DNA of 40,535 bases, from NCBI GenBank assembly GCA_012517965.1, contig JAAYTZ010000099.1, positions 1-40,535 on the forward strand. Reading direction: 5' to 3'. Origin of the DNA: Propionibacterium sp. Lineage in GTDB: Bacteria; Actinomycetota; Actinomycetes; Propionibacteriales; Propionibacteriaceae. Of the stretch, positions 33,890-40,535 are shown piece after piece. The notes under the pieces are model-generated. The model saw only the letters and a list, made by a program, of their open reading frames with translations, was not told the DNA's origin and searched no databases. The position numbers and the translations under genes were made by a program. Numbering within the stretch: position 1 is the first letter of the stretch; each line of letters starts with the position of its first letter.

Positions 33890-35458
33890 GTGTTCGACGC
33901 GTTGGCGGGCCAGCCGCTGCTGGTCCTGATGGTCGTGCTCGCCCTGGGCGGGCTGTTCGGCCAGATCCCGTTCGGGCCGCTGCGCTTCGGGGCCGCCGGG
34001 GCGTTGTTCATGGGGCTCGTCGTCGGCGCCCTCGACCCACGCTTCGGGCAGGGCCTCGACCAGCTGAAGGCATTCGGGGTGGTGCTGTTCTGCTACACGG
34101 TCGGGCTGGGGGCGGGCACCACGTTCGTGTCCGACCTGCGCCGCCAGTGGGGGCTGATGGTCGCCGCCGTGGTCGGGCTGGGGGCCATGGCGGGCGCCGG
34201 GGTCCTGCTGGCTCCGCTGGTCGGCCTCACGTCCGGGCACGTCGCGGGCCTGTACGCCGGCGTCCTCACCTCACCGGCGATCGATGCCGCGCTCGCCGCG
34301 ACGGGCGGCGCGGAGGAGACGAAGGTCGGCTACGCGCTCGCCTACCCGACCGGCGTCGTCGTCGGCATGGTGCTGGTCGCCTGGTTGGTCGGACGCCGTT
34401 GGCCCGGCTCCGGCGACACGCCGTCGCTGGCGGAGGCCGGGCTGACCGCCACCAGCGTCACCGTGGAGCGCGCGGTCACCCTCGCGGAGATCCCCGGCTG
34501 GACCCGGCAGGCGGTCAAGGTGTCCTACCTCGAGCGGGACGGTCAGATGCGGGTCGCCCGTCCCACGGACGCCCTCGCCGCCGGCGACCGGGTGCTGGTG
34601 GTCGGCAACCCCGACGACGTCGGCACGGCGATCGCGTTCCTCGGGCACGAGAGCAGCAAGGAGCTCACCAGCGACCGTCGGGCGGTCGACTTCCGGCGGT
34701 TTCTCGTGTCGAACCCGAACCTCGTCGGCCGGACCATCGCCGAACTGAACGTCGCCGGCCGCCTGCGCGGCATCGTCACCCGGGTGCGCCGGCGCGACAT
34801 CGACATGCTGGCGCGCGACGACCTGGTGCTCGAGCCGGGCGATCGGGTGCTGGCGGTCGTGCCGCGCGAGATGCTCGAGGGTGCGGAGGACTTCTTCGGC
34901 GACTCCGAACGCCGCGTCTCCCAGGTGGACGCCTTCACGCTCGGGGTGGGCATCTGCCTCGGCATCCTGGCCGGCGTCGTGGCGGTGCCGCTGCCCGGCG
35001 GCCTGCGGTTCGGGCTCGGCCTGGCCGCGGGCCCGCTGGTCGTGGGCATGATCCTCGGGGGCCTGCACCGCACCGGGCCCTTCCGGTGGGACCTGCCGCA
35101 CGCGGTCAACGCCACGATCCGCCAGGTCGGGCTGATGGTGTTCCTCGCAGCCGTCGGGCTGGCGTCCGGGCAGGCGTTCCTGCGGCAGGCGGCCACCCTC
35201 ACCGGGCTGGCGGTCGTGGTGCTCGGCGCGGTGACGCTGCTGATCGGCGCGGCCGTGCTGGTCGCGGTGGCGTGGCTGCAGCGGCTGTCGGCGCCGCGCA
35301 CCGCGGGCGCGCTGGCCGGTTTCATCGGCCAGCCGGCGTTGCTCGCCTACGCGAACGGCCGGGTGAACGACGAGCGGATCGACTCGGCCTACGGGGCGCT
35401 GTTCGCGCTCGGCACCGTCGTCAAGATCCTGCTGGTGCAGCTGATCGCGCTGGCCTGA
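33890..35458 (+). CDS. YidE/AspT-family transporter with two RCK_C domains
   Basis: A 522-residue membrane protein with the AspT/YidE layout: five hydrophobic segments (about 8-170), two soluble TrkA_C/RCK_C domains (about 190-340; VKVSYLERDG ... DRVLVVGNPDDV and NVAGRLRGIVTRVRRRD ... GDRVLAVVP), then about five more segments. Known AspT is an aspartate:alanine antiporter; most YidE-like proteins are uncharacterised anion transporters. The start is GTG at 33890 with GAGGAGG 6 bases upstream. It is divergent from the sulfur operon and convergent with upp. Confidence 0.9.
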   Translation: MFDALAGQPLLVLMVVLALGGLFGQIPFGPLRFGAAGALFMGLVVGALDPRFGQGLDQLKAFGVVLFCYTVGLGAGTTFVSDLRRQWGLMVAAVVGLGAMAGAGVLLAPLVGLTSGHVAGLYAGVLTSPAIDAALAATGGAEETKVGYALAYPTGVVVGMVLVAWLVGRRWPGSGDTPSLAEAGLTATSVTVERAVTLAEIPGWTRQAVKVSYLERDGQMRVARPTDALAAGDRVLVVGNPDDVGTAIAFLGHESSKELTSDRRAVDFRRFLVSNPNLVGRTIAELNVAGRLRGIVTRVRRRDIDMLARDDLVLEPGDRVLAVVPREMLEGAEDFFGDSERRVSQVDAFTLGVGICLGILAGVVAVPLPGGLRFGLGLAAGPLVVGMILGGLHRTGPFRWDLPHAVNATIRQVGLMVFLAAVGLASGQAFLRQAATLTGLAVVVLGAVTLLIGAAVLVAVAWLQRLSAPRTAGALAGFIGQPALLAYANGRVNDERIDSAYGALFALGTVVKILLVQLIALA

Positions 35459-35497
35459 GGGCGCCCGGCCCGGTGCGGCCCGCTGCGGCTGACCGCC

Positions 35498-35532
35498 TCG
35501 CACACTGATGACGCCTTGTCATCAGTGTGCGA
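35498..35532. terminator. Bidirectional terminator, 15-bp perfect stem
   Basis: TCGCACACTGATGAC (35498-35512), loop GCCTT, then its exact complement (35518-35532), between the convergent YidE-type gene and upp. Unusually AT-rich for this genome. No other feature is seen in 35459-35603. Confidence 0.75.
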
Positions 35533-35603
35533 CGGCCGGGGGGCCGGGAGGCGAGTCCTCGGGCTGGACAGCTTCCGGGTCCTCGGGCCGAACCTCGGCT
35601 CGC

Positions 35604-36245
35604 TCAGTGAGCCAGACCGTACAGGCGGTCGCCGGCGTCCCCGAGGCCGGGAACGATGTAGCCGCGCTCGTTGAGCCGTTCGTCGATCTGTGCCACCACC
35701 AGGGTCGTCGGGACGCCGATGGGGTCGACGACCCGGCGCAGGTGGTCGATCCCCTCCGGGGCCGCCATCAGGCAGATGCAGGTGATGTCGTCGGCGCCCC
35801 GGTCGACGAGGAACTGCACGGTGCCGCCCAGCGAGCCGCCGGTGGCGAGCATGGGGTCGAGCACGTAGCACTGGCGGCCGGACAGGTCCTGCGGCAGCCG
35901 CTCGGCGTACGTGAACGGCTGCAGCGTCTCCTCGTCGCGCACCATGCCCACGAAGCCGACCTCGGCGGCCGGGATGAGCCTCATCATCCCGTCGAGCATC
36001 CCCAGCCCGGCGCGCAGGATCGGCACCACCAGCGGCCGAGGCTCCGACAGCCGGACGCCGGTGGTGGTGGTCAGCGGCGTGGTCACGGTCGTCTCCTCGA
36101 TCCGGACGCCGCGGGTCGCCTCGTAGGCGAGCAGCATCACCAGTTCGGAGACCAGCGAGCGGAAGGTGGGGGAGGGCGTGGCGATGTCGCGCAGCAGGCA
36201 GACCTTGTGCGCCACGAGCGGGTGGTCGACGGCGATGAGTTGCAC
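35604..36245 (-). CDS. upp: Uracil phosphoribosyltransferase
   Basis: Converts uracil and PRPP to UMP in pyrimidine salvage; cytosolic, 213 residues, the usual length. The PRPP loop is [11 protein letters not shown] at 128-138; [17 protein letters not shown] and the C-terminal [18 protein letters not shown] (uracil-binding region) are also typical. The start is GTG at 36245. It is divergent from the TadA-associated gene. Confidence 0.97.
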   Translation of the reverse strand: MQLIAVDHPLVAHKVCLLRDIATPSPTFRSLVSELVMLLAYEATRGVRIEETTVTTPLTTTTGVRLSEPRPLVVPILRAGLGMLDGMMRLIPAAEVGFVGMVRDEETLQPFTYAERLPQDLSGRQCYVLDPMLATGGSLGGTVQFLVDRGADDITCICLMAAPEGIDHLRRVVDPIGVPTTLVVAQIDERLNERGYIVPGLGDAGDRLYGLAH

Positions 36246-36340
36246 GGGGACAACCCTCCCACACCCGCGGGGCCTGCACCGTTGGGCTGCTTTCCTCGGC
36301 AGAACCTGACACGATGGGGAGCCGACGAAGGGAGAGGGCG

Positions 36341-37027
36341 ATGACCGGACGAGCTGATGAATTCGACGCGCAGCTGGCCGAGCGGGGAGACGACCGTCCG
36401 GGCCTCGACGACCTCGAGGTCGATGACTTCAGCGCCCTGCTTCCCGACGACGACGAGGACGACGACGTGCTCCTGGACGAGGATGCCGAAGGCGTCGAGA
36501 ACGACGACGCCGAGGACGACGACGAGGACGACGACTACCCCGAGGACGCCCTGGAGGAGGAGATCGACCTCGTCGCGGCCCTCTACCGCGAGGACGGTCG
36601 GCCAGCCGCCATCGCCCTGCCCAAGGACCTCGCCAACGACTTCGACGAGTTGGTCGAGCAGTTGCGCCGCGTGCCCGGGGACGCCGGGGCCATCGGGATC
36701 GTCGTGATCGACTCCGACTTCTTCGTGTTGGTGCGCGTCCGCGGCAAGCGCATCGAGGTGCTCCTGTCCGATGCGGTGGCCGCCAACGACTGGCCGATCG
36801 CCCGCGACGCCGCCGACTTCCTCGGCGAGGAGATCCCCGAGGACGAGGAGGACGGGGGGCCCGTGGGCGACTTCGCCATGTTCGCGGACGCCGGCCTCTC
36901 CGAGTTCGAACTCGAGCGGCTCTGCGGCGACCTGGACGCGGACCCGGTCGACCTCGTCTCCGACATCGCCGAGAAGCTGGGCTTCGGGCCCAGCCTCAAG
37001 AAGGTCCTCGTCACGCTCGACCTGTGA
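36341..37027 (+). CDS. tRNA adenosine deaminase-associated acidic protein
   Basis: A 228-residue actinobacterial protein found next to tadA. The N-terminal 75 residues are extremely acidic (runs of Asp/Glu in [13 protein letters not shown] and DDDEDDD); the rest is a folded alpha/beta domain ([62 protein letters not shown]). The ATG at 36341 has AGGGAGAGG upstream and is preferred over ATG 36314. Its stop overlaps the tadA start (TGATG). Its role is presumed to support TadA; the mechanism is unknown. Confidence 0.88.
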   Translation: MTGRADEFDAQLAERGDDRPGLDDLEVDDFSALLPDDDEDDDVLLDEDAEGVENDDAEDDDEDDDYPEDALEEEIDLVAALYREDGRPAAIALPKDLANDFDELVEQLRRVPGDAGAIGIVVIDSDFFVLVRVRGKRIEVLLSDAVAANDWPIARDAADFLGEEIPEDEEDGGPVGDFAMFADAGLSEFELERLCGDLDADPVDLVSDIAEKLGFGPSLKKVLVTLDL

Positions 37028-37536
37028 TGGCGGGGGGCACCCGCTGGCATCCCGCCATGCGGCTCGCCCTGGCGGAGGCCGAGGCGGCCGGACGCCGCGG
37101 CGACGTGCCCGTCGGCGCCGTCCTGCTGGACGCCGCCGGTGCGGTCCTCGCCGTGGCCGGCAACGAGCGCGAGCTGACCGGCGACCCCACCGCCCACGCC
37201 GAGCTGCTGGCCCTCCGCCGCGGCGCGTCGGCCCTGGCCGCCCGGCGGGCGGCGTCCACGAGCCCGGCCGGGGACGACACCGGCTGGCGCCTGGAGGACT
37301 GCACGCTGGTGGTCACCCTGGAGCCGTGCACGATGTGCGCCGGGGCCATCGTGAACGCGCGTGTCGGCCGGCTCGTGTTCGGCGCCTTCGACCCCAAGGC
37401 GGGCGCGGTGTCCTCGGTGCGCGACGTCGTGCGCGACCCGCGGCTCAACCACCGGGTGGCGGTGACCAGCGGCGTCCTGGCCGAGGAGTGCGGGGCGGTG
37501 CTGCGGCGGTTCTTCGACGTGCGTCGCCGCGACTGA
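37027..37536 (+). CDS. tadA: tRNA-specific adenosine deaminase
   Basis: Deaminates A34 of tRNA-Arg(ACG) to inosine, a target encoded in this window at 2169-2241. The 169-residue protein has the zinc cytidine-deaminase fold: catalytic HAE with His57 and Glu59, and EPCTMC with Cys101 and Cys104. A roughly 15-residue Ala/Ser-rich insert lies between residues 69 and 85, before the second zinc motif. ATG at 37027 shares one base with the upstream stop; GTG at 37024 is an alternative. Confidence 0.95.
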   Translation: MAGGTRWHPAMRLALAEAEAAGRRGDVPVGAVLLDAAGAVLAVAGNERELTGDPTAHAELLALRRGASALAARRAASTSPAGDDTGWRLEDCTLVVTLEPCTMCAGAIVNARVGRLVFGAFDPKAGAVSSVRDVVRDPRLNHRVAVTSGVLAEECGAVLRRFFDVRRRD

Positions 37537-37583
37537 GCGGGGCGGCCCCCGTGGCCCGCTCGGGCGGCGGGGGCGTCCACCGA

Positions 37584-37614
37584 TTGGCCCTCGGGGCTCA
37601 GGGCCTTGTATTCT
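37584..37614 (+). promoter_or_regulatory. Candidate promoter of tRNA-Ser
   Basis: TTGGCC (37584-37589) and TATTCT (37609-37614) separated by 19 bases, 8 bases before the tRNA. Spacing is slightly long, so this is a weak call. Confidence 0.35.
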
Positions 37615-37621
37615 CTGCGGC

Positions 37622-37710
37622 GGTGGCGTGTCCGAGCGGCCGAAGGAGCGCGCCTCGAAAGCGCGTGAAGGGTCTCCCTTCCGTGGGTTCAAATCCCACC
37701 GCCACCGCCA
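37622..37710 (+). tRNA. tRNA-Ser (anticodon CGA)
   Basis: Class II tRNA with a long variable arm. Acceptor GGTGGCG (37622-37628) pairs with CGCCACC (37700-37706). Anticodon loop CTCGAAA gives CGA, reading UCG. T stem GTGGG/CCCAC encloses loop TTCAAAT. Discriminator is G37707, and CCA is encoded (37708-37710), unlike the tRNA-Arg in this window. It marks the edge between native-looking sequence and the mobile block. Confidence 0.96.
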
Positions 37711-38093
37711 GGGGCTGTTGACGAAAGTCAGCAACCATGTAAGCCATGATCGCCGTCCCGCTTTGGTGGGGCGGCGTTCGTGGTTTCCGGTGGGGCGCCC
37801 AAACCAGCTTGGTGTCGGCCGACGTGACCACTGTGCGCCCGGTCAAGGGGTTGCGAATAGCCCGGTTTCGGGTGGTGGAGTCCCCCGCAGGCCGTGGCCC
37901 TGGTGCAGCACGTGCGAGACTGCCCGCACGTGCTGCGTTGGGCTTGGAGGGTGAGGGCAGCAGCAGCGTCGCCCGTTCGGGGTCGCGTTTGCCGGCGCGT
38001 TCGTCGTGGCACTGGGGGTTCTGGAGCGGCACCCCACCACTCAGATCGACGGTTGGGCGGAAGATCGACACCCGCCCCTTCGCGATCCCCGTC
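37711..38093. other. Gene-free stretch between tRNA-Ser and IS21 element
   Basis: About 380 bases with no convincing gene on either strand: open frames have poor composition, run through the tRNA or lack ribosome sites. It starts with a small GAAA-loop hairpin (TGACGAAAGTCA) shortly after the tRNA and contains the perfect hairpin at 37905-37936. The genome-wide GGCGTCC word is absent. It could be remnant mobile DNA or a noncoding RNA locus. Confidence 0.5.
37905..37936. repeat. Perfect 12-bp hairpin
   Basis: GCAGCACGTGCG (37905-37916), loop AGACTGCC, CGCACGTGCTGC (37925-37936). Each arm itself contains the palindrome GCACGTGC. There is no adjacent gene end for it to terminate, so its role is open. 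Confidence 0.6.
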
Positions 38094-38113
38094 TGTCAAG
38101 GGCCATTGGTTTG

Positions 38114-38205
38114 TGCCCAGGGGCGGTCATGAAACCTGCCCGGTGACGGTCACGAGAATTGCCCGGTGGCGGCCATGGGATCTGCCCAGGGGGCTGCGGT
38201 CGCCA
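38114..38205. repeat. 23-bp periodic terminal repeats of the IS21 element
   Basis: TGCCC occurs at 38114, 38137, 38160 and 38183, spaced exactly 23 bases. Units 1-3 share the pattern TGCCC(R)G-N-G(R)CGG(Y)CA(Y)G; unit 4 is degenerate after its first ten bases. Multiple terminal repeats are known transposase-binding sites in IS21 elements. Confidence 0.75.
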
Positions 38206-38223
38206 CCGCGGTCGAGGCCGTGG

Positions 38224-39021
38224 TTAGTGCAAGGGGGTCACCCCCCGACCGGCGAGGGCTTGGGTGAGGCGGACGCTGTCGCCGCTGGTTTGGCAGACGT
38301 GGGCGTGGTGGAGGAGTCGGTCGACGGTGGCGGTGGCCAACGTTTTGGGCATGAGTTCGTCGAACCCGGCGGGGTGCAGGTTCGAGGACACCGCGACGGA
38401 GCGTTTCTCGTAGGCGGCGTCCACGAGCCGGTAGAGGCCCTCGGCGGCGTCGTGGGACACTGGAAGAAGCCCGATGTCGTCAACGACCACCAGGTCGGCG
38501 CGCAGGATCCGGGCGATGGCCTTGCTCACGGTGTCGTCGGCCCGGTGCCGGCGGAGCAGTAGCCCGAGGTCTTCGAGGGTGAACCAGGCGACGCGGAGGC
38601 CTTGTTCGACGGCGTGTTGGCCGAGGGCTTCGAGGAAGAACGTCTTGCCGGTGCCGGACGGCCCGCAGACGACGAGGTTCTCCTTCCGACCGACCCATTC
38701 CAGGGTGCGGAGCGCCTGCTGGGTGGGTTGCGGGATCGAGGAGGCGGACTCCTGCCAGGCGTCGAACGTCTTCCCGGTGGGGAACCCGGCAGCGGTCCGC
38801 CGGGTGCGGAGGGCGGAGCGTTCCCGGCCGGTGATCTCTTCGGTGAGCAACGCTTTGATGACTTCGGCGGGGTCCCACCGTTGGGCTCGGGCGGTGGCGA
38901 GGATGTCGGGGGCCTGGGCACGCATGTAGGGGAACCGCATCCGGCGGAGCAGGGCTTCCAGGTCGGCGGGCAGGGGCGGCGCGACGGGCACCCCGACCAC
39001 GGGGGCGGTGTGGGTGGTCAT
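38224..39021 (-). CDS. istB: IS21-family helper ATPase IstB
   Basis: A AAA+ ATPase that assembles on DNA and selects and activates the target for the IstA transposase. 265 residues: Walker A GPSGTGKT at 120-127, Walker B LVVVDDIGLLP, sensor-like VAVSSN, and the family C terminus HTHV-like HHAHVCQTSGDSVRL. The ATG at 39021 overlaps the istA stop (ATGA), so translation is coupled. It appears intact. Confidence 0.95.
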   Translation of the reverse strand: MTTHTAPVVGVPVAPPLPADLEALLRRMRFPYMRAQAPDILATARAQRWDPAEVIKALLTEEITGRERSALRTRRTAAGFPTGKTFDAWQESASSIPQPTQQALRTLEWVGRKENLVVCGPSGTGKTFFLEALGQHAVEQGLRVAWFTLEDLGLLLRRHRADDTVSKAIARILRADLVVVDDIGLLPVSHDAAEGLYRLVDAAYEKRSVAVSSNLHPAGFDELMPKTLATATVDRLLHHAHVCQTSGDSVRLTQALAGRGVTPLH

Positions 39022-40535
39022 GAGGCCACCTCCTCACGGTGGCCCAGGCTGGCCCAGCTGCGGGTGCCCTGGGTCAGGCTGCGTTCCTCACCAGCACGCT
39101 GCTGGCCGGTGTTGGGGCGTTGGCGGTGGTGGTCGAGGATGCTGGCGAGGTCGGCCTCGGCGAACCGACCATGGACCGCGGCGTGCCCGAGTGCCCAGTC
39201 GACCTCGGTGGGGGTGAACAGTTTGGCCAGTTCGACCGCGGCGGCCATCTTGACCCGCATCTTGGTGGTCCCCGCCGCGGCGGCTTCGGACAGCCACAAC
39301 CCGGCGCCGGGCCCGAGGGCGAGGAACTCGGCCTCACTGGTGGTCTTCGGCCGCGGGGTCCGCTCCAGGGCGCCTTCGGGGTTGTCGGGGAAATGGGTGT
39401 CGTCGAGCTTCGGCGTGCCGGGAGTGGCCCGGTGGTGGCGAGCGACCTCGACCGGCCCGTTCGCGCTCACGTGAGTGATGACGACCTGCTCGTCGGGGCC
39501 GCGGCCGTGGACCCGGACCCACACCGTCTGCCCGCACAGGGTGTGCGGCACCGAGTACTGGCCGGACTCGAACGCCACCATCGGCGTGTTCGCCGGCACC
39601 ACCCGGGTGGTGCCGAACGCCACCGTGAACGGGGTCGCCGCGACCGGATGCAACCGCAGCTTCTCCTCGGCGAGCATCTCCACCGGTGGGCGGCGGGTGA
39701 CCCGGTGCGGGCGACCGTTGACGAGCTCGCAGAACGCTTCACACGCCGCCTCCAGGTCGGCGAACGACGCGTACGCGTCGCGCAGGTTCGCCTCGGTGGG
39801 GACCAGATCGGCCTTGGCGATCTTCACGCTGGATTCGGTGCCGCCCTTCGAGGCGGGGTCCGCCGGCACACACGTGTGCACGGTGACGGCGTAGTGGCGG
39901 GCGAACTCCACCAGGTGGGGGTTACGGACCGGGATGCCGGCGATGTGTTCGCTGGTCACGGTCTTCTCGTTATCGGTCAACACATACGTGGGCACGCCCC
40001 CGAGCCGGCGGAACGTGACATCCAAGGCGGCGAACACCGACGGGAGGGTCTTGTCCCGCAACGGGAGCACCACCCGGAACCTCGACCACGCCACCCAGGC
40101 GACGAACAGCACCGTCTTCACGCCGTCCACCAACGGGCCGTCGCCGTAGTCGTACTGCAGCCACATCCCCGGTTCGGTGACCCACGGCCGGTGCACCCGG
40201 CGTTGCCCGACCCGCCAGGCGGCCTTCACCTCAGCGACCGCCCGGCGGGTGGTCCGTTCCGAGCCGGTGTAGCCCAGCCACACCAGCTTGGCGTGCACCC
40301 TGTCGGCGCGGACCTTGCCCTTGGACCGGTCGACCCACTCCTCGACCTTGTCCAGGTAGTCGTCGACCAGTTGGGAGCGTTTCACCGGCCCAGCCGATGA
40401 CCCACCCCCAGCACGTGCCTCGACGTAGCTCTTGACGGTGTGGTGGGAACAGCCCGCCAACTCGGCAGCGTCCCGATACGACCCGGTCAGGTCGTAAGCA
40501 TCCAAGATTTCCATGATTTCCTCGGCAGACTTCAA
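39018..40535 (-). CDS. istA: IS21-family transposase IstA
   Basis: A DDE transposase, at least 505 residues. It has an N-terminal helix-turn-helix (about 1-40, AAELAGCSHHTVKSYV), then the RNase H-like catalytic core with candidate residues Asp129 (QYDYGDG), Asp188 (LTDNE) and Glu234 (GGTES), and a C-terminal beta domain (VPANTPMVAFESGQYSVP). The first codon visible is TTG at the very edge of the window. MKSAEEIMEI-type N termini are usual, so the gene is probably complete or lacks only a codon or two, but this cannot be settled here. Confidence 0.93.
   Translation of the reverse strand: MKSAEEIMEILDAYDLTGSYRDAAELAGCSHHTVKSYVEARAGGGSSAGPVKRSQLVDDYLDKVEEWVDRSKGKVRADRVHAKLVWLGYTGSERTTRRAVAEVKAAWRVGQRRVHRPWVTEPGMWLQYDYGDGPLVDGVKTVLFVAWVAWSRFRVVLPLRDKTLPSVFAALDVTFRRLGGVPTYVLTDNEKTVTSEHIAGIPVRNPHLVEFARHYAVTVHTCVPADPASKGGTESSVKIAKADLVPTEANLRDAYASFADLEAACEAFCELVNGRPHRVTRRPPVEMLAEEKLRLHPVAATPFTVAFGTTRVVPANTPMVAFESGQYSVPHTLCGQTVWVRVHGRGPDEQVVITHVSANGPVEVARHHRATPGTPKLDDTHFPDNPEGALERTPRPKTTSEAEFLALGPGAGLWLSEAAAAGTTKMRVKMAAAVELAKLFTPTEVDWALGHAAVHGRFAEADLASILDHHRQRPNTGQQRAGEERSLTQGTRSWASLGHREEVAS

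Larger units (their letters stand above)
38094..40535 (-). mobile_element. IS21-family insertion sequence (truncated by window end)
   Basis: Contains istA and istB in the IS21 order with an ATGA overlap. The istB-proximal end carries regularly spaced repeats, and the tip is placed at the TGT at 38094, about 20 bases outside the first repeat (IS21 ends begin with TG; the exact tip is inference). The other end lies beyond the window. Inserted about 385 bases downstream of tRNA-Ser. Confidence 0.85.

Noticed and set aside
37598-38071. 157-residue minus-strand open frame containing AVGFEPTEGRPFTRFRGALLRPLGHA
   Set aside because: This stretch is the antisense translation of tRNA-Ser, a well-known spurious protein in databases; the remainder has no ribosome site or family resemblance.
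38114-38205. Regular 23-bp repeats considered as a CRISPR array
   Set aside because: The units are contiguous with no spacers, no cas genes are present, and the location at the IS21 end explains them.

Overview
The window comes from a high-GC Gram-positive bacterium (class Actinomycetes). GC is very high throughout, GTG and even TTG starts are common, and neighbouring genes often overlap by 1 to 4 bases at stop/start junctions. The gene set fits: GTP-type PEP carboxykinase, MenB, an MshB/PIG-L-type deacetylase, a LigB-type ATP-dependent DNA ligase, a DUF6191 protein and the actinobacterial TadA-associated acidic protein. Citrate fermentation genes together with menaquinone synthesis suggest a facultative anaerobe, possibly in or near the Propionibacteriaceae. 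That placement is inference; genus and species cannot be read from the window.

Layout. 1-2300: pckG with its terminator, then tRNA-Arg(ACG) and a 19-bp-stem terminator. 2300-10800 (minus strand): a complete citrate lyase operon citC-citD-citE-citF-citXG that appears to continue into a VOC protein, an MFS transporter, a PAQR/hemolysin III protein and a short-chain dehydrogenase. 11000-18300: metabolic and repair genes (SRPBCC protein, nitronate monooxygenase-like enzyme, M20 deacetylase, HhH-GPD glycosylase, two PlsC-type acyltransferases, ATP-dependent DNA ligase). 18300-24340: two acetyltransferases, one fused to a hemerythrin domain, a CDF-like metal transporter, DUF6191 plus PIG-L deacetylase, a DUF885 metallopeptidase-like protein and a GDPD. 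24340-28420: AMP-forming acyl-CoA ligase, menB, zwf.

28420-33690 (minus strand) is the most interesting block. It has a 34-codon leader peptide ending in a Cys-containing tail, a strong hairpin with a mutually exclusive alternative pairing, then DUF4242, an acyl-CoA-dehydrogenase-fold flavoenzyme, a three-part SsuABC/NrtABC-like ABC transporter with a Tat-exported binding protein, and an FMN reductase. It reads as a sulfur-scavenging oxygenase operon under cysteine-sensing attenuation.

33890-37710: a YidE/AspT-type transporter with two RCK_C domains, upp, the tadA pair and tRNA-Ser(CGA). From just after tRNA-Ser to the window end the DNA looks foreign: about 380 bp without a gene, then an IS21-family element (istB, istA) with its end carrying exactly spaced 23-bp repeats.

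A striking background feature is the heptamer GGCGTCC/GGACGCC. It is very frequent through most of the window, inside and between genes and in both orientations, and almost absent from the IS21 block.
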